Below are positions 51,974 to 60,631 of a stretch of DNA of 64,000 nucleotides, piece by piece. Source of the DNA: Lachnospiraceae bacterium (GTDB taxonomy: Bacteria; Bacillota; Clostridia; Lachnospirales; Lachnospiraceae); NCBI GenBank assembly GCA_902363135.1, contig CABIZF010000014.1:1-64000 (forward strand). Reading direction: 5' to 3'. Under the pieces are notes generated by a model. That model was not told the DNA's origin, ran no database searches, and saw nothing but the letters and a program-made list of their open reading frames with translations. The first letter of the stretch is position 1. Each line of letters begins with the position of its first letter. The translations under genes were made by a program, and so were the position numbers.

Positions 51974-52515
51974 TGCACCTTGTGACCGGAGGCAGCGGAA
52001 GCGGAAAGTCCGCCTATGCAGAGCAGCAGGTGCTCGAAGCGGGGGATGCACCGCGCTACTATATCGCGACGATGATGCCATATGGCGAGGAGGGCCGCCG
52101 CAGAGTGGAGAAGCATCGCCGGATGCGCAGGGAAAAGCACTTTGAGACGATCGAATGCTATATGAATCTGAAGCAGGTGCAGGTGCCGCCGGGCAGCACG
52201 GTGCTGCTCGAGTGCCTCTCGAATCTGACGGCAAACGAGCTGTACGATCCGGCCGGGGCGAAGGAAGAGACCGTAAAGGCCGTGCTGGACGGTATTCGCA
52301 GTCTGCGCTCCCAGGCCGGTACCCTTATTCTGGTCAGCAATGAGATATTTTCAGACGGGGTACCGTATGATGATTCCATGCTGCAGTATCTTTCGTATCT
52401 CGGAAGGATCAACCGGGAGGCGGCTGCGCTTGCCGACCGTGTGACGGAGGTAGTATACGGCATTCCCGTTCCGATAAAAAGAGAAGCGGCAGCCGGAAAG
52501 GGCGAAACAATATGA
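51973..52515 (+). CDS. cobU: Cobinamide kinase/guanylyltransferase CobU
   Basis: Activates adenosylcobinamide as its GDP form. It has 180 residues from ATG 51973; AGAAAGGG is 5 bases upstream, whereas ATG 51970 is too close. P-loop GGSGSGKSAYAE (6-17), the YIATMMPYGEEGRRRVEKHR block with catalytic His, and LVSNEIFSDGVPYDDSML, then YLGRINREAAALADRVTEVV, match the family. The start overlaps the hemL stop, so translation is coupled. A second, degenerate CobU-like gene lies past cobS. Confidence 0.94.
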   Translation: MHLVTGGSGSGKSAYAEQQVLEAGDAPRYYIATMMPYGEEGRRRVEKHRRMRREKHFETIECYMNLKQVQVPPGSTVLLECLSNLTANELYDPAGAKEETVKAVLDGIRSLRSQAGTLILVSNEIFSDGVPYDDSMLQYLSYLGRINREAAALADRVTEVVYGIPVPIKREAAAGKGETI

Positions 52516-53291
52516 TAAAAAGACTTATAAACAGCTGTGGCATTGCGTTTTCCATGTATTCGAAAATTCCGATGCCGCAGTGCGACTGGACCGATGACAA
52601 TATGAAGTATGTCATGTGCTTCTTCCCGTGGATCGGCGCGGTGATCGGCGCACTTTGCATTGGCTGGCAGCAGTTGGCAATATGGCTGGGCGTTGGCGAT
52701 CCGCTGCGGGTCGTCGTGCTCATGCTGATTCCGTTTTTTGCGACGGGCGGCATCCATTTGGACGGTATGCTCGACACTGCGGATGCCTTAAGCTCGTGGC
52801 GGCCGATGGAACGCCGGATCGAGATATTGAAGGATTCCCATGCGGGTGCATTTGCGATCCTGATCTGTGTGGTCTATTTCTTTTTACTCTATGCGGTGAC
52901 GGATATGGTGACTGTGGATATGCTTCCGGTATATGCGATGCTGTTTGTTGTGTCGCGCTCCTTAAGCGGTCTGTCTGTCGTGAGCTTCCCGAAGATGAAA
53001 AAGGAGGGAACGGTGGCGGACTTTTCGAAAAAGGCCGAGACCGGCCGGATCCGGGTGACCCTGATCTGCTATCTGGTGCTTGCCATCACAGGCATGTTCA
53101 TTTTGAATCCGCTGTACGGAGCGGCAGCCATGGCCGGCGCGTTTTTGATCTTCGGCTGGTATTATCGGATGGCGATGAAGAATTTTGGCGGGATCAACGG
53201 CGATCTGGCAGGCTGGTTTCTGAGCAACTGCGAGCTTGTCATGCCGCTCTTTATGGTGGCGGCTCATCTCATCGCCGCGAAGCTTGGATGA
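52512..53291 (+). CDS. cobS: Adenosylcobinamide-GDP ribazoletransferase CobS
   Basis: Membrane enzyme that joins alpha-ribazole to the GDP-activated corrinoid. It has 259 residues, about six helices. FSMYSKIPMPQCDWTDDNMK, FATGGIHLDGMLDTADALSS (metal-binding Asp-x-x-x-Asp) and KDSHAGAFAIL are diagnostic. It overlaps cobU by 4 bases (ATGA). Confidence 0.95.
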   Translation: MIKRLINSCGIAFSMYSKIPMPQCDWTDDNMKYVMCFFPWIGAVIGALCIGWQQLAIWLGVGDPLRVVVLMLIPFFATGGIHLDGMLDTADALSSWRPMERRIEILKDSHAGAFAILICVVYFFLLYAVTDMVTVDMLPVYAMLFVVSRSLSGLSVVSFPKMKKEGTVADFSKKAETGRIRVTLICYLVLAITGMFILNPLYGAAAMAGAFLIFGWYYRMAMKNFGGINGDLAGWFLSNCELVMPLFMVAAHLIAAKLG

Positions 53292-53304
53292 GATAGGAGA
53301 GACT

Positions 53305-53727
53305 ATGAAGCTGATAATCGGAGGCGCGTTTCAGGGAAAGCTGGAATACGCCAGAACACAATATGGACTGGCAGACGGCTGGATCGACGGTGCGGACTGT
53401 GTACCGGAAGCGATCGAGGGATGCCGCGGCATCTTTCATTTTGAAGCTTGGGTCCGTCGCCTTTTGCAGGAGCGTGCAGAGGAGGGACAGGCGTGGGAGC
53501 TGACGGTAGAGTGCTTTGCCGGGACGGTGGCAGAGCGACTGTATGAGAAAAATCCGGAGCTGATCGTTGTGACCAGAGAGCTGGGCTGTGGTATCGTCCC
53601 GATCGATCCGCAGGACCGAAAATACCGTGAGACACACGGGCGAATCTGCACGGAGCTGGCGAAAAGAGCCGATGAGGTCGTGCGGGTCATCTGCGGTGTC
53701 GGGATGAAGCTGAAAACCACTTTTTGA
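53305..53727 (+). CDS. CobU-like protein with degenerate P-loop
   Basis: A 140-residue CobU relative. ATG 53305 follows AGGAGAGACT; a longer frame from 53236 overlaps cobS. LIIGGAFQGKLEYARTQYGL resembles the CobU start, but the P-loop is GGAFQGKL instead of GGxGxGKS. The region with the guanylated His is shortened. The last part, VVTRELGCGIVPIDPQDRKY, RETHGRICTELAKRADEVVR, VICGVGMKLK, matches the CobU/CobP C-terminus well. It may be a regulatory or nucleotide-binding paralogue. Its TGA is provided by a family-A repeat. Confidence 0.8.
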   Translation: MKLIIGGAFQGKLEYARTQYGLADGWIDGADCVPEAIEGCRGIFHFEAWVRRLLQERAEEGQAWELTVECFAGTVAERLYEKNPELIVVTRELGCGIVPIDPQDRKYRETHGRICTELAKRADEVVRVICGVGMKLKTTF

Positions 53728-53970
53728 ACGCAGATAAGCATTCCCCCGCTTCAAGTGCGCAGAGCACTAAGCGGCGGGTGAGGGGGATGCTTATGTCAGT
53801 GGGAGTTGAAAGCTCCCACTGACAGATCGCGAAGCGACTGCGTTCATGAGCAAGTAGCGAAGCGGATTGCGAATGTCCGCTTTACCGCGAAACGACTGCG
53901 TTTATGAGCAAGTAGCGAAGCTAGGCCCTGTCAGCAGAGCTGCAGGGATGGATTGCGAATGTTCGCTTTG
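53723..53970 (+). repeat. Family-A repeat, full copy plus partial second unit
   Basis: Starts TTTGAACGCAGATAAGCATT and runs, nearly identical to 28587, to GATTGCGAATGTCCGCTTTA (about 53885). A second partial unit, from ACTGCGTTTATGAGCAAGTA to GATTGCGAATGTTCGCTTTG, follows. The TGA at 53725 is the stop codon of the CobU-like gene. Confidence 0.85.
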
Positions 53971-54003
53971 ACCCCAACAGCATTAAAAGGGAGGATGCGA
54001 AAT

Positions 54004-54486
54004 ATGTATTTTCCGATTTTTATAGACTTAAGTGACAGGGAAATCCTGATGATAGGCGGCGGGACGATTGCGGCGCGCAGGGTGAAGAGTCTGTGCGGGT
54101 TTGCCGGGCAGATTACGGTCGTGGCACCGGCGGTATGTGACGCGATCCGGTCGCTGCAGACGAAGTATCCGGTAAAAATTCTGCAGGAACCGTTTTCGGA
54201 GACGATGCTGGATGATGCGGGCCGTTTCAAAATGGTGCTCGCTGCGACAGACGATGCGGCTTTGAATGAGCGGATTGCGGATGTATGCCATGCACGCGGG
54301 ATTCTGGTCAACATTGCAAGCCGCAAGGAAGCGTGCGATTTTTATTTTCCGTCGGTCATCCGGCGCGATCCGGTCGTGATCGGAATCAACGCTTCCGGGC
54401 TGGATCACGGGCTGGTAAAAAGGACGAGAGAAGAGCTGGAGGCAGCTCTGGATAAGGAGGATCTTACATGTAACCAAATATATTAA
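54004..54486 (+). CDS. Precorrin-2 dehydrogenase (Met8/CysG-N type)
   Basis: Oxidises precorrin-2 to sirohydrochlorin, the substrate of CbiK. It has 160 residues from ATG 54004, after GGGAGG. NAD fold ILMIGGGTIAARRVKSL, then MVLAATDDAALNERIADVCH, ARGILVNIASRKEACDFYFP and SVIRRDPVVIGINASG match the family; the ferrochelatase domain of full CysG is absent. The last five residues (CNQIY) and the stop come from the inserted IS607 element, so the natural C-terminus is altered slightly. Confidence 0.9.
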   Translation: MYFPIFIDLSDREILMIGGGTIAARRVKSLCGFAGQITVVAPAVCDAIRSLQTKYPVKILQEPFSETMLDDAGRFKMVLAATDDAALNERIADVCHARGILVNIASRKEACDFYFPSVIRRDPVVIGINASGLDHGLVKRTREELEAALDKEDLTCNQIY

Positions 54487-54533
54487 CTATTGTGATTAGA
54501 TGTGTTTAAATATACTCAAAGGAGAACATTAAA

Positions 54534-55205
54534 ATGAACACATCAAATATCACAAATTATAAACCAAAAGATTTTGCCGAACTTTTAGGCGTATCTGTTA
54601 AGACATTACAACGTTGGGACAGAGAAGGAACTTTAAAGGCAAACAGAACTCCAACTAATAGGCGTTATTATACTTATGATCAATATCTGCAATTCAAAGG
54701 TATAAATGTTGAAAATGATAAACGTCAGGTAGTTATTTATGCCAGAGTGTCTACAAGAAATCAAAAAGATGATTTACTAAATCAAGTTGCATTTTTAAGA
54801 CAGTTTTGTAATGCAAAAGGAATTATTGTAGACCAGTGTATGGAAGATTATGGAAGTGGTCTTAATTACAACCGTAAAAAGTGGAACGAATTATTAGATG
54901 AAGTAATGGAACGAAAAATCAAAACCATAATAGTAACCCATAAAGATAGATTTATCAGATTTGGTTATGATTGGTTTGAAAAATTCTGTATGAAGTTTAA
55001 TACAACCATAGTGGTAGTAAATAATGAAGAACTATCGCCACAAGAAGAACTCGTGCAGGATATTGTTTCAATACTCCATGAGTTCTCTGGTAGGCTGTAT
55101 GGGCTTCGTAAGTATAAAAAACAAATAGAAATGGATGAGGAAATTGCTAAAGAGCTTCAAAACGGAAATAAATCCGACAGAGGAACAGAAAGTCAGAATT
55201 CGTAA
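54534..55205 (+). CDS. tnpA: IS607 TnpA serine recombinase
   Basis: Transposase of 223 residues. An N-terminal MerR-like helix-turn-helix (PKDFAELLGVSVKTLQRWDR) is followed by a resolvase-type catalytic domain: RQVVIYARVSTRNQKDDLLN with Arg71 and Ser73, EDYGSGLNYNRKKWNELLDE and VTHKDRFIRFGYDWFEKFC. AAAGGAGAACATTAAA precedes the ATG. It overlaps tnpB by 71 bases. It appears intact. Confidence 0.94.
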   Translation: MNTSNITNYKPKDFAELLGVSVKTLQRWDREGTLKANRTPTNRRYYTYDQYLQFKGINVENDKRQVVIYARVSTRNQKDDLLNQVAFLRQFCNAKGIIVDQCMEDYGSGLNYNRKKWNELLDEVMERKIKTIIVTHKDRFIRFGYDWFEKFCMKFNTTIVVVNNEELSPQEELVQDIVSILHEFSGRLYGLRKYKKQIEMDEEIAKELQNGNKSDRGTESQNS

Positions 55206-56298
55206 AACAACAGGTACTTGTAGATTTATCTATAACTTCTATCTTGCTCATAATAAGGAACTTCATGAAAATGGGAAAAAGTTTATGAGCAGTAATCAAT
55301 TTAGAGTCTGGCTTAACAATGAGTATCTTCCGAACCATCCAGAATATTCCTGGATTAAGGAAGCTTATTCAAAAGCGGTAACACAGGCAGTAAACAATGG
55401 ACAAACCGCATTTACAAGATTCTTTAATCACAAGAGCGCCTTTCCAAATTTTAAAAAGAAAGGTAAATCTGATGTAAAAATGTATTTCGTAAAGAATAAT
55501 CCAAAAGATTGTCGCTGCGAAAGACACAGAATCAATATTCCGTCACTTGGTTGGGTTCGCATCAAAGAAAAAGGATATATTCCCACAACAAAAGACGGAT
55601 ACGTAATTAAAAGCGGTCATGTCTCAATAAAAGCTGACAGATACTATGTTTCTGTTCTTATAGAAATCCCAAATAACAAGATAGCCAATAATTCCAATGA
55701 AGGGATTGGCATTGACCTCGGATTAAAGGATTTCGCCATTGTTTCTAATGGTAAAATTTATAAGAATATTAACAAATCTGCAAAATTAAAGAAACTTGAA
55801 AAACAGCTTATTCGAGAACAGAGAAGTCTTTCTCGAAGGTATGAAAATCTAAAGAAAGGAGAGTCCACTCAAAAACCAAATATACAAAAACAAAGGCTTA
55901 AGGTACAGAAGCTTCATCATAGAATAGACAATATTCGTACTGATTATATTAATAAAACAATCGCAGAGATAGTGAAAACCAAACCATCTTATATAACGAT
56001 TGAAGATTTAAACGTATCAGGAATGATGAAGAACAAACATCTTTCAAAGGCAGTTGCTTCGCAGAAGTTTTATGAATTTAGAACAAAGCTCCAGGCGAAA
56101 TGCAATGAAAACGGAATTGAACTTCGAGTTGTAGATAGATGGTTCCCATCATCTAAAACCTGTCATTGTTGCAAAAATATCAAAAAAGATTTAAAGCTTT
56201 CAGATAGAATTTTCAAATGTTATTGTGGTTATATCGAAGACAGAGATTTCAATGCTGCACTTAATTTGAGAGATGCTACGACTTACGAAGTTGCATAA
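55135..56298 (+). CDS. tnpB: TnpB RNA-guided nuclease
   Basis: A 387-residue TnpB, ancestor-type of Cas12 nucleases, which in studied elements cuts the empty donor site under an omega-RNA made from the right end. The RuvC residues are intact: Asp194 (GIGIDLGLKDFAIV), Glu290 (YITIEDLNVSG) and the DRDFNAALNL Asp (369-371). The zinc ribbon has Cys343, Cys346, Cys362 and Cys364. It starts inside tnpA. Function as an active nuclease is inferred from the intact motifs. Confidence 0.93.
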   Translation: MRKLLKSFKTEINPTEEQKVRIRKTTGTCRFIYNFYLAHNKELHENGKKFMSSNQFRVWLNNEYLPNHPEYSWIKEAYSKAVTQAVNNGQTAFTRFFNHKSAFPNFKKKGKSDVKMYFVKNNPKDCRCERHRINIPSLGWVRIKEKGYIPTTKDGYVIKSGHVSIKADRYYVSVLIEIPNNKIANNSNEGIGIDLGLKDFAIVSNGKIYKNINKSAKLKKLEKQLIREQRSLSRRYENLKKGESTQKPNIQKQRLKVQKLHHRIDNIRTDYINKTIAEIVKTKPSYITIEDLNVSGMMKNKHLSKAVASQKFYEFRTKLQAKCNENGIELRVVDRWFPSSKTCHCCKNIKKDLKLSDRIFKCYCGYIEDRDFNAALNLRDATTYEVA

Positions 56299-56486
56299 AT
56301 AAACGCAAACGTGGGTGTGTACCGAAGGCTATTTCGGGAATTTACGACTATGGAGTGTACAAGAACTTGTGAGTAGATGTGATTTCGGTCAATCCAAAGC
56401 ATACACGATGAAATAGTAAGTAATGTTCGTGAGAACTTACATTATCTCGATGTGAGTCTATTTAATCACATTTTGAGTGGCAGTAG
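56299..56486 (+). ncRNA. Likely omega-RNA region of TnpB
   Basis: The 188 bases between the tnpB stop and the right end of the element are non-coding and occupy the position of the omega-RNA scaffold in IS605/IS607 elements. The guide would be the bases just outside the element, from about 56487 on (start of cbiB). The scaffold boundary inside tnpB was not determined. Confidence 0.5.
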
Positions 56487-56488
56487 AC

Positions 56489-57466
56489 ATGCATTACTGG
56501 ATGGGATCGCTGCTCGCTGTGGCAGTTGGATTTGTGCTGGATCTTCTGCTGGGAGATCCGAACAGCGCGTATCATCCGATCTGCCTGATCGGTCGGCTGA
56601 TCGCTTTTACAGAAAAAAAGACGCGGGCACTCTTCCCGAAGACGAAAACGGGAGAGCGGACGGCAGGCGGTGTGACGGCGCTGATCGTCGTGCTGATATC
56701 GACCGGGATCCCGGCACTTCTGCTTGTGCTCGCCTATCATCTGTCCTTTGCCGTGGGCGTTCTTGCAGAAGCAGTCGGCTGCTATTTCGTGCTCGCGACG
56801 AAGAGCCTGAAAAAAGAGAGCATGAATGTGAAAAAGGCGCTGGAGCAGGACGGACTTGAGGCCGGACGGAAGATGGTGTCCCGCATTGTCGGAAGAGATA
56901 CCCAGAACCTGACAAAGCAGGGCGTTATCAAGGCGGCGGTGGAGACCGTAGCGGAAAATTATTCCGACGGAGTGGCAGCACCGCTTCTGTACATGATCCT
57001 TGGCGGAGGAGCGGCAGGTTTTTTCTACAAGAGCATTAATACGATGGATTCGATGCTCGGCTATAAAAATGAGAAGTATATGAATTTTGGCTTCATCCCG
57101 GCACATCTGGACGATGTGGCAAATTATCTCCCGGCGCGTCTGGCTGCGCTGCTGCTCATCGCGGCGGCCGGTATCTGCGGTCAGGATCCGAAGCAGGCAT
57201 GGAAGATCTTTCGACGTGACCGCTACAAGCACGCCAGTCCGAATTCGGCACAGACCGAGGCGGCTGCGGCTGGCGCACTGCACGTACAGCTCGCAGGCGA
57301 TGCCTGGTATTTCGGGGAACTGCATAAGAAGCCATTTATCGGGGACGACCTCCGCCCGATTGAGCCGGAGGATATCACGCGGGTGAACCGGATGATGTAT
57401 GCGGCTGCGGTGCTGGCGTTGGTTGTGTTCGGAGGACTCAAGCTGGCGCTGTTGCTTCTTATCTAA
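56489..57466 (+). CDS. cbiB: Adenosylcobinamide-phosphate synthase CbiB
   Basis: Membrane enzyme that attaches aminopropanol (phosphate) to adenosylcobyric acid. It has 325 residues from ATG 56489. AVGFVLDLLLGDPNSAYHPI, CLIGRLIAFTEKKTRALFP, DTQNLTKQGVIKAAVETVAE, NYSDGVAAPLLYMILGGG and NTMDSMLGYKNEKYMNFG are family blocks. The ribosome site (AAGGAGG, 54454-54460) is now separated by 2 kb of IS607. In its present place only a weak GAGTGG lies upstream, and GTG 56477 is an alternative start. The coding part is undamaged. Confidence 0.93.
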   Translation: MHYWMGSLLAVAVGFVLDLLLGDPNSAYHPICLIGRLIAFTEKKTRALFPKTKTGERTAGGVTALIVVLISTGIPALLLVLAYHLSFAVGVLAEAVGCYFVLATKSLKKESMNVKKALEQDGLEAGRKMVSRIVGRDTQNLTKQGVIKAAVETVAENYSDGVAAPLLYMILGGGAAGFFYKSINTMDSMLGYKNEKYMNFGFIPAHLDDVANYLPARLAALLLIAAAGICGQDPKQAWKIFRRDRYKHASPNSAQTEAAAAGALHVQLAGDAWYFGELHKKPFIGDDLRPIEPEDITRVNRMMYAAAVLALVVFGGLKLALLLLI

Positions 57467-57570
57467 CCGAAGCAGGAAAGTCGGCTGCTTCCATTGCGCA
57501 GATCAATGAGCAGTGGGTTCATGAGCAGGCAGCGAAGCGATTATAAACATCCGTATTACGCGGGAGAATG
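57467..57570 (+). repeat. Family-C repeat after cbiB
   Basis: CCGAAGCAGG directly follows the cbiB TAA, then GCTGCTTCCATTGC, GATCAATGAGCAGTGGG and CATGAGCAGGCAGCGAAGCG, all variants of the stems at 23371 and 32424. Together with the following family-B copy it fills the 357-base gap before cobD; no gene is present there. Confidence 0.65.
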
Positions 57571-57590
57571 CTAATTCCGGATATACACAG

Positions 57591-57796
57591 ATGATGCTGG
57601 GATCAAAAGGTGTTTTGCCCCCAACTGATGCCTACGAATTGCTCCGCTGCGAAGCAGCTCCCGCAATTCTGCAAACATTCGAAATCCGCTGATTTACTAC
57701 GTAAATCGCTACTTTCTCATGTTTGGCGGGTCCCAAGTTCAAAAGCCTTATCATGCAAGCATGAACGGCTTTTTGACCTTTTGACCCTGGTATCAT
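57591..57796 (+). repeat. Family-B repeat between cbiB and cobD
   Basis: Left ATGATGCTGGGATCAAAAGG and right GACCTTTTGACCCTGGTATC, then AT. The interior is almost identical to 8503 from ACTGATGCCTACGAATTGCT onward, but lacks about 40 bases of the left part. Confidence 0.8.
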
Positions 57797-57823
57797 ACAG
57801 ATTCAGAAAAAGGAAGAAAAACT

Positions 57824-58873
57824 ATGACTCATATACACGGCGGAAATATTTACCAATACAAAGAGGCGGCAGATTTTTCTGCAAACATCAACTTTCACGG
57901 TATGCCGCAGTCCGTAAAGGAGGCGGCACATGCCGCGATCGACCGGTCGATCCACTACCCGGAGCCGGACAGCCGGTCCTTAAAGGCCGTGCTGGCAGAG
58001 CGCGAAGGCGTTCCGGAGTCGGCAATCATCTGTGGAAATGGCGCGGCGGAGCTGATGTTTGCGCTGGCGATAGCAAAGCGGCCGAAAAAAGCGGTGCTGG
58101 CGCAGCCGTGCTTTTTTGAGTATGAACAGGCGCTCACGGCGGTCGGCTGTGCGCTCGTGCACGTGCCGTTGAAAAAGGAGGACGGCTTTCAGGTCGGGAT
58201 GGAGTTTGCAGAGCAGATTCCGGAAGACGCCGACCTTGTGATTCTGGGCAATCCGAACAATCCGACCGGGCAGTCGGTTCCCCGTCCGGTACTGGAGCAG
58301 GTACTTGCTGTCTGTCACCGGATCGGCTGCATGCTCATGATGGATGAGAGCTTTTTTGATTTTCTTGTTCCGGAAGATCAGAAGCGGACAATGGACTGCA
58401 CCAAAATAGCAGGAGAAGATCCGTCGGTATTCGTGCTGAAATCATTTACAAAGATGTATGCGATGCCGGGGCTTCGCTTTGGCTATGCCATCTGTGCAGA
58501 TGTAAAGCTGCTTGAGCAGATGCGAAGCGGGATGCAGCCGTGGAACGTCTCGCTTCCGGCACAGGCGGCGGCCCGGGCAGCGGCATCCGAGGTGGCATTT
58601 GCAAAAAAGACGGCACAGCAGGTCGCCAAAAACCGGCAGTGGATGATCGGAAAGCTGCGGGAAGCAGGTGTGACGGTGTACGATTCGGTGACGAACTACC
58701 TGCTGCTGGAAGGTCCTGTGGATCTGAAGGAGCGCTGTCTGGAAAAGGGCTATCTGATCCGTGACTGCAGCAATTTCCGTACCCTTACCAAGGGATTTTA
58801 CCGGATCTGTATCCGCAGTCAGGAAGAAAACGAGGCGCTGCTGGCTGTGCTGCTGCAGAGCTTAACGTCATAA
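57824..58873 (+). CDS. cobD: Threonine-phosphate decarboxylase-like PLP enzyme
   Basis: A 349-residue class I aminotransferase-fold protein of the HisC/CobD group. MTHIHGGNIYQYKEAADFSA, NINFHGMPQSVKEAA, GNGAAELMFALA, NPNNPTGQSVPRP, MMDESFFDFL, PLP Lys in LKSFTKMYAMPGLRFGY, and IRDCSNFRTLTKGFYRIC are CobD-like. It would make aminopropanol phosphate for CbiB, next door, which supports this over HisC. AAAAGGAAGAAAAACT precedes the ATG. Its TAA overlaps the edge of an inverted family-B repeat. Confidence 0.88.
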   Translation: MTHIHGGNIYQYKEAADFSANINFHGMPQSVKEAAHAAIDRSIHYPEPDSRSLKAVLAEREGVPESAIICGNGAAELMFALAIAKRPKKAVLAQPCFFEYEQALTAVGCALVHVPLKKEDGFQVGMEFAEQIPEDADLVILGNPNNPTGQSVPRPVLEQVLAVCHRIGCMLMMDESFFDFLVPEDQKRTMDCTKIAGEDPSVFVLKSFTKMYAMPGLRFGYAICADVKLLEQMRSGMQPWNVSLPAQAAARAAASEVAFAKKTAQQVAKNRQWMIGKLREAGVTVYDSVTNYLLLEGPVDLKERCLEKGYLIRDCSNFRTLTKGFYRICIRSQEENEALLAVLLQSLTS

Positions 58874-59052
58874 TGATGCCAGGGTCAAAAGGTCAAAAAG
58901 CCGTTCATGCTTGCATGATAAGGCTTTTGAACTTGGGACCCGCCAAACATGAGAAAGTAGCGATTTACGTAGTAAATCAGCGGATTTCGAATGTTTGTAG
59001 AATTGCGGGAGCATGAAATGCGGAGCAAAATACCTTAGAACCTCAACATCAG
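58873..59052 (-). repeat. Family-B repeat, inverted copy
   Basis: Reads ATGATGCCAGGGTCAAAAGG from the last base of the cobD stop, continues with AAACATGAGAAAGTAGCGAT and TTACGTAGTAAATCAGCGGA, the reverse complement of 57591, and ends in a decayed AAAATACCTTAGAACCTCAA, then CATCAG. Confidence 0.8.
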
Positions 59053-59078
59053 AGGATAAAAACAGGAGGATACCAGAA

Positions 59079-60599
59079 ATGGCGAAGGTGATTATGGTGC
59101 AGGGGACGATGTCCAATGCAGGAAAAAGTGTAATGGCGGCGGGCCTGTGCCGGATCTTTCATCAGGACGGCTATCGCGTCGCGCCGTTTAAATCACAGAA
59201 TATGGCACTGAATTCCTTTATCACAAAGGAAGGGCTGGAGATGGGACGCGCACAGGTCATGCAGGCGGAGGCGGCAGGCGTCGAACCGGAGGTTGCGATG
59301 AATCCGATCCTGCTCAAGCCGACAAATGATATCGGTTCGCAGGTCATTGTAAACGGCGAAGTGCTCGGCACGATGAATGCCCGCGATTATTTCAAAATGA
59401 AGCAGTCGCTGATTCCGGATATTTTGAAGGCGTACCATCACCTGGAGGAGAAATACGATATTATCGTCATCGAGGGCGCGGGCAGCCCGGCAGAGATCAA
59501 TTTAAAGCAGGATGATATCGTAAATATGGGAATGGCGAAGCTCGTGGATGCCCCGGTGCTGCTCGTCGGGGACATCGACCGCGGAGGTGTGTTTGCACAG
59601 CTTTACGGGACGGTCGAGCTTTTGGAGCCGGAGGAGAAGGCGCGTATCCGCGGCCTTATCATCAACAAATTCCGCGGGGACAAGACGATCCTCGATCCGG
59701 GTGTGGAGATGCTTGAGAAGCTGACCGGCATTCCGGTCGTCGGCGTTGCTCCGTATCTGAAGGTGAGTCTGGAGGATGAGGACAGCTTAAGCGAGCGTCT
59801 GGACGGAGATCAGCAGGTCGGACAGATCGACATCGCAGTCATCCGGGTACCGCGTATTTCAAACTTTACCGATTTCAATGTGTTTGAGGGCGTCGAGGGT
59901 GTGACGGTGCGCTACGTCAAGGAAGCGCGCGAGCTCGGCCATCCGGATTTGATTATTCTTCCGGGGACAAAAAATACGATGCGGGATCTGCTCTGGATGC
60001 GCCAGAATGGTCTGGAAGCACAGATTTTAAAGGCACAGAAGGCAGGCACCGCGATCTTCGGTGTGTGCGGCGGCTATCAGATGCTCGGTATGGAGATTTC
60101 CGACCCGGACGGTGTCGAAGAGGGCGGCGTGATCCGCGGTATGGGACTGCTCGATACGACGACGGTATTCGAGGCGGAAAAGGCGCGGACCAGAGTTTCC
60201 GGCGTTATTTTGCCGGTAAAGGCGGAAGCGGACGGCCTTGCGGGAGCACTTTCCGGATGTGCCTTAGAGGGCTATGAGATCCACATGGGACAGACGACGC
60301 TTGGCAGCGGTGCACAGCCGTTTACCGAGATCACAGATTCGATCACGGGCGTGACGAAGCAGGAGGGTGCATGGCAGGGCAACGTGTGCGGTTCTTACGT
60401 ACATGGGATTTTTGACAGCGAAGCCGTCGTAAATGCTGTCGTACGTGCGCTGGCAGAGGCGAAGGGGATCACGGAGGAGATGACGCTTTCGATGGATTTT
60501 GCCGCATTTAAGGAGCAGCAGTACGATATTTTAGCGGACGGGCTGCGTAGGCATCTGGATATGAAGAAAATATATGAGATCATGGGAGTGGAACGCTAA
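59079..60599 (+). CDS. cbiP: Cobyric acid synthase CbiP/CobQ
   Basis: Amidates four corrin side chains using glutamine and ATP. It has 506 residues from ATG 59079, after AACAGGAGGATACCAGAA. The N-terminal dethiobiotin-synthetase-like ATPase ([21 protein letters not shown]-loop; [11 protein letters not shown]) is followed by a glutamine amidotransferase domain with Cys in [11 protein letters not shown] and His in YVHGIFDS. It is longer by nothing obvious and complete. It is encoded between cobD and cbiC. Confidence 0.95.
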   Translation: MAKVIMVQGTMSNAGKSVMAAGLCRIFHQDGYRVAPFKSQNMALNSFITKEGLEMGRAQVMQAEAAGVEPEVAMNPILLKPTNDIGSQVIVNGEVLGTMNARDYFKMKQSLIPDILKAYHHLEEKYDIIVIEGAGSPAEINLKQDDIVNMGMAKLVDAPVLLVGDIDRGGVFAQLYGTVELLEPEEKARIRGLIINKFRGDKTILDPGVEMLEKLTGIPVVGVAPYLKVSLEDEDSLSERLDGDQQVGQIDIAVIRVPRISNFTDFNVFEGVEGVTVRYVKEARELGHPDLIILPGTKNTMRDLLWMRQNGLEAQILKAQKAGTAIFGVCGGYQMLGMEISDPDGVEEGGVIRGMGLLDTTTVFEAEKARTRVSGVILPVKAEADGLAGALSGCALEGYEIHMGQTTLGSGAQPFTEITDSITGVTKQEGAWQGNVCGSYVHGIFDSEAVVNAVVRALAEAKGITEEMTLSMDFAAFKEQQYDILADGLRRHLDMKKIYEIMGVER

Positions 60600-60631
60600 A
60601 ATAGAATCGAGTAAAAGACAGGAGGAAACAT

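Larger units (their letters stand above)
54471..56486 (+). mobile_element. IS607-family insertion sequence
   Basis: A 2-kb element with a serine-recombinase tnpA and tnpB, AT-rich against GC-richer neighbours. Both sides carry ACATG (54466-54470, 56487-56491). Subterminal TGTGATTA (54493-54500) and TAATCACA (56463-56470) are inverted. Joining the flanks restores AAGGAGGATCTTACATGCAT, a perfect ribosome site and start for cbiB, which fixes the insertion point. IS607 elements make no long target duplication. Confidence 0.85.

Noticed and set aside
56452-56859. 135-codon open frame over the IS607 right junction
   Set aside because: It is an out-of-frame reading of cbiB, Arg/Ser/Cys-rich, that merely spans the junction.
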